In this document: positions 38,281 through 48,031 of the stretch, one piece after another | How positions within the stretch are numbered: the stretch's first letter is position 1 | How the letters are laid out: each line of letters starts with the position of its first letter | Origin: Cylindrospermum sp. FACHB-282 | GTDB taxonomy: Bacteria > Cyanobacteriota > Cyanobacteriia > Cyanobacteriales > Nostocaceae | Length of the DNA: 64,000 nucleotides | Assembly: GCF_014697195.1 (NCBI RefSeq) | Contig: NZ_JACJRJ010000014.1 | Coordinates: 59,479-123,478, forward strand | Reading direction: 5' to 3' | Translations under genes and position numbers: made by a program | The notes under the pieces: generated by a model | What the model was told of the DNA's origin: nothing | The model's database searches: none | What the model saw: the letters and a program-made list of their open reading frames with translations, nothing else

Positions 38281-38826
38281 ATGTGGAAAAGAATTGCGTT
38301 AATCTTGCTATTGGTGTTTAGCTTCAGCCTGAGTAATTCTGATGTAGCAGCTGCGGCAGGACTCAAAAGCTTTGTAGATAGTACTGATGGCTATCAGTTT
38401 TTATATCCTAATGGCTGGTTGCAAGTTAAAGTTGCCAACGGCCCCGATGTGGTGTTCCACGATTTGATTGAGGTATCGGAAAATGTCTCAGTGGTGATTA
38501 GTCCTGCTCCCGAAGGCAAAACTTTGGCAGAACTGGGGACACCCACAGAAGTAGGATACAGGTTGGGAAAAGCGGCTCTTGCTCCTCCTGACTCTGGTCG
38601 TACAGCCGAATTAGTCAATGCTGGACAGAAAGAAGTTGACGGTAAAATATACTACCTATTAGAGTATGCGGTGAAACTCCCTAATCAGCAACAAAGACAC
38701 AACATCGCCAGTGTTGCTGTTAGCCGTGGTAAAGTTTTTACCTTTAACGCCTCCGTTCCTGAAAAACGTTGGCAAAAACTTCAACGAATGATTGATGAGG
38801 TTGTTACTTCTTTCACGGTGTATTAA
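38281..38826 (+). CDS. psbP: PsbP-like photosystem II protein (CyanoP)
   Basis: A 181-residue exported protein: a hydrophobic signal, RIALILLLVFSFSLSNSDVA, and a PsbP fold beginning FVDSTDGYQFLYPNGWLQVK, with DVVFHDLIEVSENVSVVISP and YYLLEYAVKLPNQQQRHNIA further on. CyanoP acts in the thylakoid lumen during early assembly of photosystem II. In several cyanobacteria it is a lipoprotein. Here no cysteine follows the signal segment, so lipid anchoring is not supported and cleavage after AAAA is likely. It is monocistronic, ahead of maf by 53 bases in the same direction. Confidence 0.87.
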   Translation: MWKRIALILLLVFSFSLSNSDVAAAAGLKSFVDSTDGYQFLYPNGWLQVKVANGPDVVFHDLIEVSENVSVVISPAPEGKTLAELGTPTEVGYRLGKAALAPPDSGRTAELVNAGQKEVDGKIYYLLEYAVKLPNQQQRHNIASVAVSRGKVFTFNASVPEKRWQKLQRMIDEVVTSFTVY

Positions 38827-38879
38827 TTAGAAATGGGGCATGGGGATAATTATTAATGTCCAATGCCCAACTTTAATTT

Positions 38880-39476
38880 ATGAAAATTCCGCAATTTGTA
38901 CTTGCCTCTGCTTCTGTTGCGCGACGCCGTTTGCTGCAAACCGTTGGTATTGAACCAATAGTTTGCCCTAGCGATTTTGATGAGTCGCAAATCCAACTGA
39001 GTGATCCTGCACTATTGGTGCAAACTTTGGCCCAATGCAAAGCGGAAACTGTAGTCTCGCAGTTTACATCAGCTTTGATTATGGGTTGTGATTCGGTTTT
39101 GGCAATCAATGGTGAGATTTATGGCAAACCAGCGGATGCAGTTGAGGCGATCGCACGTTGGCAATTGATGCAAGGTAACTTTGGCGACCTTTATACAGGT
39201 CATATCTTAATTGACACTACACAAAGTAAGGCAGTTGTCAAGTATCAAGTGACAAGGGTTTATTTTGGGAAGATGAGCGATCGCGCCATTTCTGCCTATG
39301 TCGCTACAGGTGAACCACTCAACTGCGCTGGAGCCTTTGCTATTGAAGGTTTTGGCAGTTTTTTCGTGGAAAGAATCGAGGGTTGTCACACCAATGTGAT
39401 TGGACTGAGTTTACCTTTATTGCGGCAGATGTTGGCAGAATTAGGATATGAAGCCACAGATTTTTGGCAACATTAG
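38880..39476 (+). CDS. maf: Maf-like nucleoside triphosphate pyrophosphatase
   Basis: The 198-residue protein starts [19 protein letters not shown], the phosphate-binding SxSxxR element of Maf enzymes, and has FDESQ near residue 33 and [17 protein letters not shown] near residue 63, followed by [19 protein letters not shown] near residue 145. It hydrolyses non-canonical or regulatory nucleotides to monophosphates; the exact nucleotide is not set by sequence. The stop at 39476 abuts the stop of the small ORF on the other strand. Confidence 0.92.
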   Translation: MKIPQFVLASASVARRRLLQTVGIEPIVCPSDFDESQIQLSDPALLVQTLAQCKAETVVSQFTSALIMGCDSVLAINGEIYGKPADAVEAIARWQLMQGNFGDLYTGHILIDTTQSKAVVKYQVTRVYFGKMSDRAISAYVATGEPLNCAGAFAIEGFGSFFVERIEGCHTNVIGLSLPLLRQMLAELGYEATDFWQH

Positions 39477-39743
39477 TTATCCGAATACTGCGAGCGCTCT
39501 CCCTATTTTGAATTTTGAAGTGTTTATTATTGCTTCCCCATGATCGGGAATCCAGACTAGCCACTCGTTTTCAGAAACCTGACACAATAACAATGCTTCA
39601 TCAAAACTAAAGGGATTGGGAAGTTCCCACAGGTGTATCCAAGCCGAGGTTGGGAATTTTTGGGAATCAGACTTGCTTAAACAGTTCAGATTTTGCCTTC
39701 TTGATTGCACAGCAAAATCAGGTTTATGAGAATCTAGTTTCAT
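39477..39743 (-). CDS. small conserved-looking cyanobacterial protein, unknown function
   Basis: An 88-residue protein convergent with maf; the two stop codons touch. The C-terminal half, FSFDEALLLCQVSENEWLVW followed by IPDHGEAIINTSKF, has the look of a conserved acidic domain, with alternating strands and a WIPDHGEA motif. I do not recognise a named family. It is unlikely to be a shadow, because the frame carries ordinary codon use and does not overlap another gene. Confidence 0.55.
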   Translation of the reverse strand: MKLDSHKPDFAVQSRRQNLNCLSKSDSQKFPTSAWIHLWELPNPFSFDEALLLCQVSENEWLVWIPDHGEAIINTSKFKIGRALAVFG

Positions 39744-39941
39744 ACCTGGGTGTTAGCCTTAGCTAATTGGCTAATCTAAAATTATTTCTGTAACCTAGGA
39801 TACAAAATAAATAATATACTTGAAAAGTCAACGTTTCATAACGTTACATTGGCGTCAGTGTTTGCTTAATATTGCGGGACAGAGCAGAAGTGGCGCGGCT
39901 AGTTGTAGACTGACAACTAGATTTTATTGGCCCACGAGAAT

Positions 39942-40679
39942 ATGTCTTCTACTTCTACCCCTTCCCTGCGTGAGCAACAACATCCCCTAATTCGTCAACT
40001 AGCTGATTGTATTGAGGCAGTTTGGCACAAGCACTTAGATTTATCACCCTACCATTTGCCTGCTGAGTTGGGATATGTAGAAGGTAGACTAGAGGGGGAA
40101 AAATTGACAATTGAAAACCGCTGCTATCAAACACCACAGTTCCGGAAAATGCACTTGGAACTAGCAAAAGTGGGAAATATGCTGGATATTTTGCACTGCG
40201 TCATGTTTCCCCATCCAGAATATGACATCCCCATGTTTGGTTGCGATTTAGTTGGGGGTAGGGGTCAAATTAGTGCAGCGATCGCCGATCTTTCTCCTGT
40301 AAACTTAAACCGTAGCCTACCATCCGCTTACACTACAGCACTTACTGAGCTACCAGCACCGAACTTTTCCCAACCCCGTGAATTACCTGAATGGGGAAAT
40401 ATCTTCTCTGATTTTTGCATCTTCGTGCGCCCCAGTTCCCCAGAAGAAGAAACTCAGTTTCTGTTGCGCGTACAGGAATTTTTAGATATTCATTGCCAAA
40501 ATGCGATCGCATCTACACCCGTTGCACCAGATAAAATGGCGCAAATCCTCGCTGGACAAAAAAACTACTGCACCAAACAGCAGCAAAACGACAAAACCCG
40601 TCGCGTACTAGAAAAAGCCTTTGGCCCAGCTTGGGCAGAAAATTACATGACCACAGTTTTGTTTGATTTGCCGGATTAA
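39942..40679 (+). CDS. pcyA: phycocyanobilin:ferredoxin oxidoreductase
   Basis: PcyA performs the four-electron reduction of biliverdin IXa to phycocyanobilin, the chromophore of phycobiliproteins and many cyanobacterial photoreceptors, with electrons from ferredoxin. From ATG 39942 the protein has 245 residues. [20 protein letters not shown] opens the fold, and the catalytic residues are visible as Glu73 in HLELAKVG, His85 in DILHCVMFP and Asp102 in FGCDLVGG, each three lower than in the Synechocystis numbering. The frame is open five codons back to TTG 39927, but that offset supports the ATG. The gene has a long downstream gap carrying the devBCA promoter. Confidence 0.96.
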   Translation: MSSTSTPSLREQQHPLIRQLADCIEAVWHKHLDLSPYHLPAELGYVEGRLEGEKLTIENRCYQTPQFRKMHLELAKVGNMLDILHCVMFPHPEYDIPMFGCDLVGGRGQISAAIADLSPVNLNRSLPSAYTTALTELPAPNFSQPRELPEWGNIFSDFCIFVRPSSPEEETQFLLRVQEFLDIHCQNAIASTPVAPDKMAQILAGQKNYCTKQQQNDKTRRVLEKAFGPAWAENYMTTVLFDLPD

Positions 40680-40709
40680 TCATCTCCCCCTCTCCTCATT
40701 GTCCCATCT

Positions 40710-40751
40710 GTAGGCTCTGTTACGTTTTCCCCCAACTGATGAATGTAGAAT
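40710..40751 (+). promoter_or_regulatory. class II NtcA-activated promoter of devBCA
   Basis: GTA-GGCTCTGT-TAC at 40710-40723 is a perfect GTA-N8-TAC NtcA site. It is followed after 22 bases by TAGAAT at 40746-40751, a good -10 box of the form TAN3T. This is exactly the layout of NtcA-dependent promoters in nitrogen-starved cyanobacteria. Transcription should start near 40758, some 880 bases upstream of devB. In Anabaena devBCA is known to be driven from a distant NtcA promoter with a long leader, which agrees. No other GTA-N8-TAC with a fitting -10 box was seen nearer devB. Confidence 0.78.
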
Positions 40752-40757
40752 TCATTT

Positions 40758-41639
40758 AACCAGAGTTTGATGGAGTCAGAAAACAGCAGCAGGGAGAACA
40801 GCGAATCAGTTCTTTAGAGCAGATATCTAAAGATACTTTGTTGTAGTGATTTCCACATATTCAATGGGATGGGGAATGAATAAAGTGTCCTGCTTCTCCC
40901 CCCCATAATTAGAAATCAGGTGCTTCCGCAATTCGATATTTTGGTGATGTTAGGAATGCTCTATTTGACAGATATTTTTCAGTTGGTCGAAAACTTGACT
41001 TAAGGAAACTTCACTTTTGTTGCCAGATTGAATCCATCAACGGCAGCAGTTTGTTTTTCATGTTGTTTTGTAGATTTTATTCGTCTTGACTCTTCTTCAT
41101 TCAAGATGGACGCCAGTAGCGGGAGCAACTCTCATCATCTCACCTAGCGAAAAGTGATCATTGCCTAATCTTACTTCCATAACTCAGAGGGAGAAGAGGC
41201 TGTTGGCATCATCTTTCCAAAACCTAGCAGCAGTCATCTATGGTTGCAGAACATCTTGGCGATTGTCTGTTAACTAAAATCTACCTAAATTTATACCAGG
41301 TTGCCTTGCCAAGCGCACCCTAGGCCAACAGAAATAGTATCTGGGTGATGGAGTTGGTGAATTCAAAATTTTGAATTCTCTTAATTTCTGTTGCACGCCA
41401 ATTTCACTCATACTCAAAAGCTATTTAAGAGCCAGCTAGTTTCCTCGCGCGATTGTTGTAGAAATTTGTCGCGTTCAGCGTTCATTGGGTAGTTGATTTT
41501 CAGCGATACCAGCTTTTAGCCACTGTTGTTTTTCCTCAGCAACTAACTGTTTACTTAAGAACCTTTTTGACTAATTCAACTGGGGCTAATTAGCATTTTT
41601 ACGTCCATTAGCACAATTTAGATAAACGAGCAATATACC
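40758..41639 (+). other. long 5' leader of the devBCA transcript
   Basis: From the predicted start to the devB ATG there are about 880 bases without an ORF of note. It contains short inverted words, such as GAATTCAAAATTTTGAATTC at 41360, which is a near-perfect palindrome. Nothing resembles a known riboswitch. A second, closer promoter cannot be excluded. Confidence 0.5.
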
Positions 41640-43079
41640 ATGTCAAGGGTGACTGAGAAGCCAAAGTCAACGGAACAGCCACTTGAGCAACCTAAGGTTT
41701 GGTGGGGCATTGCTGTAGCTTTGCCAGTTGCGATCGCCGCCGGATTTCTAGCTACAGCCAAAATTGAGCAGCTGAAAAAACTAACTTCCTCTCTACCAAT
41801 GGCACCAGTTGCCAACAGCGTTAGTGCTGTGGGGCGTTTGGAACCGCGAGGAGAAGTTGTTAAACTTTCTGCTCCAACTGCCGGATCAGCCGCAGGCTCA
41901 CGCATTCAACAACTCCTAGTCAGAGAAGGGCAGCGAGTCAGAGAAGGTCAAGTGGTGGCGATTTTAGACAACCGCGATACCCAAATAGCCGCAGTAGAAG
42001 AAGCAAAAGCCAAACTGCAAGAATCTCGTGCTAATTTAGCCCAAGTCAGAGCTGGTTCACCAAGAGACATTCAAGCTCAAAGAGCAGTTGTTGATCGCCT
42101 AGGAGCCGAGTTAGCTGGAGAAAGTAGGGTTCAGCAAGCAACAATCGCTAGAATCGCCGCCGAGTTAAGTGGGGAAAAAATTGCCCTACAAGCAACAGTT
42201 AATCGCCTAGAAGCCGAACTCAGAGGGCAAAGAGATAGTTTAAGAGCAACGGTTGCACGAATACGAGCTGAACGGCGCAACGCCCAAGTCGATGCCGGAC
42301 GCTATGATTATCTATACAAAGAAGGTGCTATTTCCCAGCAAGAACGAGATAGAAGGCGTTTGAGTGCGGATACTTCTAATCAGCAAGTAGCCGAAAGCCA
42401 AGCTAACCTGAGACAGGCATTGGCAACTCTGCAACAGCAAATTGGTGAAGCCAGAGCTAACCAAGTAAAAACTTTAGCAACTTTGCAACAGCAGCTAATT
42501 GAAGCCAAAGTTAACCGCGATAAAACCATCGCAACTTTGGGCAGGCAAATCGACCAAGAACAAGCCAAATTGAAAAGACTCCTAGAAGTTAGTCCCACTG
42601 ATGTGCTGGTAGCCCAAGCTCAAGTTACCAATGCGATCGCACTTGTGAGAAGAGCGCAAGCAGAACTCAATTTGAGCTACATCAAAGCACCAATTGCTGG
42701 GGAGATATTAAAAATTCACACCAAGTCAGGAGAAATAATGAGTTCAAACGGCATTGCCGAGATTGGACAAACCGATCAGATGTTTGTCGTTGCCGAAGTT
42801 GCCGAAGACAGTATTGGTAAAGTGCGTATCGGTCAAAACGCTACTATCACCAGCGATAACGGGGCATTTAGCGGAGAATTAAAAGGAACAATCACAGAAA
42901 TTGGCAGAAAAATCGGCAAAAAAGATGTGCTGAATACAGATCCAGCAGCAGATGTAGACGCCAGAGTAGTAGAAGTGAAAATTGCTCTACCTCCAGAATA
43001 TAGCCAGCGAGTTTCCGGTTTAACCAACGCTAAAGTTATTGTCGAAATTAAATTCAATCAAGTTAAGAATGAGCAGTAA
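41640..43079 (+). CDS. devB: membrane fusion protein of the heterocyst exporter, DevB type
   Basis: DevB is the periplasmic adaptor of a tripartite exporter that carries heterocyst glycolipids out to build the laminated layer of the heterocyst envelope, working with DevCA and a TolC-like outer membrane channel. The 479-residue protein has one N-terminal helix, WWGIAVALPVAIAAGFLATA (about 21-40), then the lipoyl half LVREGQRVREGQVVAILDNR, a long heptad-rich hairpin (about 120-320) with repeated ATLQQQ and ATVARI words, the second lipoyl half LNLSYIKAPIAGEILKIHTK and a beta-barrel domain with VVAEVAEDSIGKVRIGQ. It leads devC by 119 bases. The upstream NtcA promoter supports a heterocyst role, although Nostoc genomes contain several dev paralogues. 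Confidence 0.88.
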   Translation: MSRVTEKPKSTEQPLEQPKVWWGIAVALPVAIAAGFLATAKIEQLKKLTSSLPMAPVANSVSAVGRLEPRGEVVKLSAPTAGSAAGSRIQQLLVREGQRVREGQVVAILDNRDTQIAAVEEAKAKLQESRANLAQVRAGSPRDIQAQRAVVDRLGAELAGESRVQQATIARIAAELSGEKIALQATVNRLEAELRGQRDSLRATVARIRAERRNAQVDAGRYDYLYKEGAISQQERDRRRLSADTSNQQVAESQANLRQALATLQQQIGEARANQVKTLATLQQQLIEAKVNRDKTIATLGRQIDQEQAKLKRLLEVSPTDVLVAQAQVTNAIALVRRAQAELNLSYIKAPIAGEILKIHTKSGEIMSSNGIAEIGQTDQMFVVAEVAEDSIGKVRIGQNATITSDNGAFSGELKGTITEIGRKIGKKDVLNTDPAADVDARVVEVKIALPPEYSQRVSGLTNAKVIVEIKFNQVKNEQ

Positions 43080-43198
43080 TTATCTTATCTCCCCTGCCAT
43101 ATTATTACTCAGGGTAATACACCCATTCATCAACCAAGTAATTATCCCGAAAATATATTAGGGATAATTTATGAACTAACTGCTGGGAACACTGGAAA

Positions 43199-44353
43199 AT
43201 GAATCAAAAAATACCTCTGTCATGGCTGCAACTGACTAGGGAAAAAACTCGCCTAGCTGTAGCTTTAGCAGGCATTAGCTTCGCTGATATTTTGATGTTT
43301 ATGCAACTTGGCTTCCGGGATGCTTTATATTATAGTAACGTGCGAATGCATAGCAGCTTACAGGGTGATATTGTTTTAATTAACAGTCAATCTAACGCTG
43401 TACTTTCGATGAAAACTTTTTCTGAAAAGCGGCTATATAAAGCTTTAGATTTACAGACAGTGCAATCAGTACATCCTATATATTTGGACTATACAAGCTG
43501 GAAAAATCCCGTTACAGGTCGCCCTCGAAGCATCCTCATTTTTGGCATGAACCCACAAGTTAACGTGTTTAACCTGCCTGGTATTCAGGAAAATTTAGAT
43601 AAACTTAAACTACCTGATGTGGTCTTGTTTGACCGTTCTTCCCGGTTAGAATACGGGCCAATCGCTGCTGATTTTCAGCAAGGTAAAACTGTAACAGCAG
43701 AAGTAAGAAGGAGGCAAATTAAAGTTGGAGGACTATTTACTTTAGGTGCATCTTTTGGGGCAGATGGCAATTTAATTGTCAGCGATATTAACTTTTTACG
43801 CATATTTAATAACCGTCAGCGTGGTTTAATTGATATTGGGCTAATTAGATTAAAGCCAGGACTAGATTCAACAATAGCTGCTCAACAATTACGAGATTAT
43901 CTGCCCAAAGATATCAATGTTTTAACCAAGCAAGAATTTATCGATTTTGAACGGAATTATTGGGCAAGTAGTACAGCTATTGGGTTTATTTTCACATTAG
44001 GAACAATTATGGGTTTCATAGTAGGAACTGTGATTGTTTATCAAATATTGTATACTGAGGTAACAGATCACTTATCTGAATATGCCACTCTCAAAGCAAT
44101 AGGCTATACACAAAACTATTTATTAACCGTTATTCTTCAAGAAGCTTTAATGTTAGCAGTTTTAGGGTATATGCCAGGATTTGCTTTTACTTTATTTATG
44201 TACAAAGCCGCTAGAGATGCTACACTTTTACCCGTTTTTATGAGCCTTAACCGTGCTGTAATGGTGTTAATAATGACTATGCTAATGTGCTTTATTTCTG
44301 GTGTGATTGCCGTCAGGAAATTGCGTTCTGCTGATCCAGCAGATATTTTTTAA
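43199..44353 (+). CDS. devC: ABC exporter permease, DevC type
   Basis: A MacB-like permease of 384 residues. One transmembrane helix is near the start (LAVALAGISFADILMFMQLG), followed by a large periplasmic domain (about 45-255) and three C-terminal helices: AIGFIFTLGTIMGFIVGTVI, LLTVILQEALMLAVLGYMPG and AVMVLIMTMLMCFISGVIAV. The intervening stretch TEVTDHLSEYATLKAIGYTQ is the conserved coupling segment of this family. It ends RKLRSADPADIF, as DevC proteins do. With DevA and DevB it forms the inner-membrane part of the efflux pump. Confidence 0.9.
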   Translation: MNQKIPLSWLQLTREKTRLAVALAGISFADILMFMQLGFRDALYYSNVRMHSSLQGDIVLINSQSNAVLSMKTFSEKRLYKALDLQTVQSVHPIYLDYTSWKNPVTGRPRSILIFGMNPQVNVFNLPGIQENLDKLKLPDVVLFDRSSRLEYGPIAADFQQGKTVTAEVRRRQIKVGGLFTLGASFGADGNLIVSDINFLRIFNNRQRGLIDIGLIRLKPGLDSTIAAQQLRDYLPKDINVLTKQEFIDFERNYWASSTAIGFIFTLGTIMGFIVGTVIVYQILYTEVTDHLSEYATLKAIGYTQNYLLTVILQEALMLAVLGYMPGFAFTLFMYKAARDATLLPVFMSLNRAVMVLIMTMLMCFISGVIAVRKLRSADPADIF

Positions 44354-44517
44354 TTTAAAGTTTATCAATAAAGTTTTGGCAAGGCAAATAATTATCAATC
44401 AAATATGAATTAGCTAAAACTTTTATAATTCATATTTAAGAAATTTTAATTCCTAACTCTTTGCTTGTGTCCACTAGATTTTTGTCTAGGAACTGCTTAC
44501 TTCTAGCTATGTAATTT

Positions 44518-45222
44518 ATGATGAAAAAAGAACCTGTAATCGCTATTCAAAATCTCAACCACTACTATGGTAGAGGTGCCCTAAGAAAACAGATATTATT
44601 TGACATCACCCTAGAAATTTATGCCGGAGAAATTGTAATTATGACTGGGCCATCAGGGTCAGGTAAAACTACATTACTCAGCTTAATTGGTGGTTTGCGG
44701 TCTGTACAAGAGGGAAGTCTGAAATTTTTAGGTCAAGAACTATCAGGCGCTAGTCAAAGCAAATTAGTGGAGAGTCGGCGCAATATTGGTTATATTTTCC
44801 AAGCTCACAATTTGCTGGGGTTCTTAACTGCTAGGCAAAATGTGCAAATGGCCGTGGAATTAAATAAGCAGATTTCTCAAACTGAAGCTGTTACTAAGTC
44901 AGAAGCGATGCTTGGGGCAGTTGGTTTAGAGGCACGAATGAACTACTACCCAGACAATCTTTCTGGTGGACAAAAACAAAGAATCGCGATCGCACGTGCT
45001 TTGGTGAATTGTCCCCCACTGGTGCTAGCAGACGAACCAACAGCGGCTTTAGACAAGCAATCAGGACGCGATGTTGTAGAAATCATGCAGCGTCTTGCCA
45101 AAGAACAGGGAACTGCTATCTTGTTGGTAACTCACGACAACCGGATCTTAGATATAGCCGATCGCATCGTAGAAATGGAAGATGGACTTTTAACTCGTAA
45201 TGCCCAAAATACTCGGCAATAA
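44518..45222 (+). CDS. devA: ABC exporter ATP-binding protein, DevA type
   Basis: The 234-residue ATPase energises the exporter. It has Walker A GPSGSGKTTLLS near residue 44, the Q-loop in IGYIFQAHNLLGF near residue 92, the signature LSGGQKQRIAIARAL near residue 149, Walker B PLVLADEPTAALD near residue 168 and the switch histidine in LLVTHDNR near residue 202. This LolD/MacB class matches the permease type of devC. Two adjacent ATGs (44518 and 44521) are possible starts. The gap from devC is 164 bases, rather long for the operon, but no terminator is visible in it. Confidence 0.92.
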   Translation: MMKKEPVIAIQNLNHYYGRGALRKQILFDITLEIYAGEIVIMTGPSGSGKTTLLSLIGGLRSVQEGSLKFLGQELSGASQSKLVESRRNIGYIFQAHNLLGFLTARQNVQMAVELNKQISQTEAVTKSEAMLGAVGLEARMNYYPDNLSGGQKQRIAIARALVNCPPLVLADEPTAALDKQSGRDVVEIMQRLAKEQGTAILLVTHDNRILDIADRIVEMEDGLLTRNAQNTRQ

Positions 45223-45281
45223 TCTCATAACTCATAATGCATAACTCATAACTATGATCTAAGAGCACCCTGAAATTGAGA

Positions 45282-46103
45282 TTATTTTTTAGTAACTCCT
45301 GGTTGTTTCATTGGAGGCTGTAACGGATTAGTAGATTGGCGGCTAGTGCGAAAAGTTACATTCACGCCCTCATTCGATTGTTCTAGCACCAGCAATGGCG
45401 TAGGTTTAGCCTTTTGATCCCAATGCATATAGGCAATCCGACCTTGAATTGTCGGTTGCCAGTTATCTTCATCTTCCATTGGGCTAAGGTAAGTTTCTAT
45501 ACAGTCAATAATTTGGCTAATAGTGGCAGAAGTTGCCTGGGTCGGTAACTTCATTAACCGGATTTGAATCCGAAACAACACTCGCTTGACAATGTTCGGC
45601 GTAGTACCAGCTTCATACTCTACATCAAACATTTCATCTATATGCCTGCCAGTATTACTGGCAATCCCCACCGATCCTTGTTGGGCTTGATTGGGACGCA
45701 GGGCTTGAGTAATTTTATCTTTGACCTTGATTTTAACTTGATTAACGATCGCAAAATGAAACACCTCCTCTGACATCCGCATCCGCAAATAATCCAAGTT
45801 AAAATCCCGCGAGTTAACTAAATCGGGATTAGTTTCCATTGTGCGAATAGTTCCTAGAGCTAGCTTAAACTTTTTCTCTAGTTCTCGCGTGCGGAATTCT
45901 TCAAACTTGAGTTTTTTCTCCAGCCGATTGATCACGATTTTGCCATACACAAGTAGAGCAATTAGCCCGAAAATTATTCCTCCAGAGGTGATCAGCAACA
46001 ATGGTGGTGTTTGCAGATCGCTGGCTAGTACTTCCTGGGAGACTTTTTTAGTCTTGAATCCTGAAGATTGAGCAAGATATACCGAACTAAGCATGGTTGG
46101 CAA
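45282..46103 (-). CDS. single-pass membrane protein with coiled coil, unknown family
   Basis: A 273-residue protein convergent with devA. One hydrophobic helix, PPLLLITSGGIIFGLIALLV (about 33-52), is followed by a charged coiled-coil stretch, LEKKLKFEEFRTRELEKKFK, and a soluble C-terminal domain with TTPNIVKRVLFRIQIRLMKL, ISQIIDCIETYLSPMEDED and IQGRIAYMHWDQKAKPTPLL. No catalytic motif is apparent. The product appears conserved in style with cyanobacterial hypothetical membrane proteins, but I cannot name a family. ATG 46103 or ATG 46094 could be the start. Proximity to devBCA does not imply a link, since the gene is on the other strand. Confidence 0.7.
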   Translation of the reverse strand: MPTMLSSVYLAQSSGFKTKKVSQEVLASDLQTPPLLLITSGGIIFGLIALLVYGKIVINRLEKKLKFEEFRTRELEKKFKLALGTIRTMETNPDLVNSRDFNLDYLRMRMSEEVFHFAIVNQVKIKVKDKITQALRPNQAQQGSVGIASNTGRHIDEMFDVEYEAGTTPNIVKRVLFRIQIRLMKLPTQATSATISQIIDCIETYLSPMEDEDNWQPTIQGRIAYMHWDQKAKPTPLLVLEQSNEGVNVTFRTSRQSTNPLQPPMKQPGVTKK

Positions 46104-46201
46104 ACTGAAAAATTTGATTCCTAATTCTTAGCTTGCCCAAATATTGGATATCATCTTGCTGTATTGTTAGTATTTTTTACAGCTTTTTCTAAATTTCATA
46201 T

Positions 46202-46993
46202 ATGAACAGACACCAACAACTGTCTGAGGTGGCATCTACTTACTTCAGTAATATTCGCCTCGTAGCTACAGATATGGATGGCACTTTGACTAGCGGAGGA
46301 AAATTTACTCAAGCACTACTGCAAGCTTTAGAAGATTTGGCAGCAGACGGTATTCAGGTACTAATTGTTACCGGACGTTCAGCAGGGTGGGTGAGTGGAT
46401 TAAGTAGCTTGATGCCGGTTGCAGGTGCAGTTGCCGAAAACGGCGGTTTATTCTATCCATCTGCAAACCTGAAACCCTTAGCCTTAACTCCCATTCCCGA
46501 CTTAGCTCACCATCGCCACCATTTAGCTACAACTTTTAAGCAATTACAAAGTAAATTTCCCCAAATCCAAGAATCTGCTGACAATCGCTTTCGGATCACT
46601 GACTGGACTTTTGATGTAGACTCTTTAACGCCAAATGAACTAAAAACCCTAGGTAATCTCTGTCAGCAAATGGGTTGGGGATTTACCTACAGCAATGTCC
46701 AATGTCATATAAAACCCCAAGGACAAGATAAAGCCGTGGGATTGTTGCAAGTATTGCGCGAATACTTCCCCGAATACTCATCATCACAAGTTGTCACCGT
46801 TGGCGATAGTCCCAATGATGAAAGTTTATTTGATCGGCGTTATTTTCCTATATCTGTAGGTGTGGCCAATGTGGTCGAATATGCAAATCAGTTGCAACAT
46901 CAGCCTGCTTATGTAACTACGGCTGCTGAAGGAGAAGGATTTTGTGAACTATCTAGTTATATTTTGCAAAGCCGCTCAAAACAAAGTAGTTAG
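46202..46993 (+). CDS. HAD-superfamily phosphatase, Cof-like
   Basis: The 263-residue protein has the four HAD motifs: motif I LVATDMDGTLTSGG near residue 20 (catalytic aspartates), motif II VTGRSAGWV near residue 59, motif III lysine in HIKPQGQDKAVG near residue 176, and motif IV VVTVGDSPNDESLFD near residue 198. The cap lies between motifs II and III, as in the C2B Cof/SPP group. Substrates of that group are sugar phosphates, nucleotides or phosphoglycolate-like compounds; the actual one cannot be read here. It diverges from the preceding gene with 98 bases between starts. Confidence 0.87.
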   Translation: MNRHQQLSEVASTYFSNIRLVATDMDGTLTSGGKFTQALLQALEDLAADGIQVLIVTGRSAGWVSGLSSLMPVAGAVAENGGLFYPSANLKPLALTPIPDLAHHRHHLATTFKQLQSKFPQIQESADNRFRITDWTFDVDSLTPNELKTLGNLCQQMGWGFTYSNVQCHIKPQGQDKAVGLLQVLREYFPEYSSSQVVTVGDSPNDESLFDRRYFPISVGVANVVEYANQLQHQPAYVTTAAEGEGFCELSSYILQSRSKQSS

Positions 46994-48031
46994 CCGGAGC
47001 CAAACTATTGGTCTAAAGTGACGTACTCCACACACTCTCCTTAGAAAGCGAGACGCTGTTCGCGTTCGGGTGAGTGTAAGCTCTCTCAGCGACTCTTCTT
47101 TGAAGACATTTACTGAGCTTTAAGACCGTGCGCCACACGGTTCTTTGGTTGATCCAAACAATTAGCTTTTATTTTAATAGGCTGCTTTTCAGCATTTAAT
47201 TCGATTACACCTATCAATCAAATTGTATCACAAGGAGAGAAGAATAAGATTTGTTCGTTTGGGACCTGCAAAACCTCCCTCGCCTGCGGCATTGGTCGGA
47301 GAACTGTCGTCAACTCACTCGTATTCATCTCATCACCTCCCTATCGGGTAGGTGAGAGGCTTCTACTTTTTAAGCTAAAACAGTTGAATAGGTGAAGAGA
47401 ATAAGGCGATGGCGCAAAGCGTCCAAAATTCGTGGCAATCAATATTTAGACATGGAGAAAGGGATTGCTTAGACTAAATAAGTATAAAAAATATTTTTCT
47501 TGTTTAAGTAATCTCCATTTTTATCCGTGACTAGAACAAATATATTAGTTTATCCTTATCAAAGGCTTTTTGTACTTTTTAAGTAATATTCAGGTTATCT
47601 TATGTAAAATATATAGTTTTTACTGGATATTATTTATCCTAATATCGGCGGGAAATATAGTTAAACTCATAGCTAAACTGCACTTTCGTTCACTAAGGCT
47701 TCCCTTAAAGTACTGAATAGTTTTCCAACCAGACTTTTTTATTCAATATATGGGAATGCTATCTTCAATATCAGGAATCAATAAGTTTAAAGAATACCAA
47801 TTTTATATTTTCTTTGTTATTTTGTATTTAACGGGACAGTTCTTCAACGTCTGGTGAGTTTAAATAACAATTAGTTAAACCATTTCTTCACCAAATTCCA
47901 TGTAGATTTCTCTCTTTGTGCTTGTGGTACTTCTATTGACAAGCACAGCACAACTTGCTGAGATAGATTGCATTGTAATACGCCAACTTGGCAAATAGTT
48001 CATCAATCTAAGGACAACCTGATTTACAACT
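46994..48031. other. kilobase-long intergenic region with scattered repeats
   Basis: No credible ORF occurs. The left part (46994-47400) contains dispersed words such as GCGAGACGCTGTTCGCGTTC at 47048-47067, CCGTGTGGCGCACGG on the complement near 47135, and a hairpin-like CACCTCCC-TATC-GGGTAGGTG near 47334. These could be remains of an insertion sequence, but I cannot place them. The right part (47450-48031) is AT-rich and must carry the promoter of the Mo-dependent nitrogenase family gene. I looked for GTA-N8-TAC there and found none. Confidence 0.45.

Noticed and set aside
39927..39941. TTG start for pcyA
   Set aside because: The numbering of Glu73, His85 and Asp102 relative to known PcyA favours ATG 39942.
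46994..47400. Possible IS200/IS605 or TnpB remnant
   Set aside because: Only short repeat words and a weak hairpin are present; no stretch of transposase or TnpB protein could be read in any frame.
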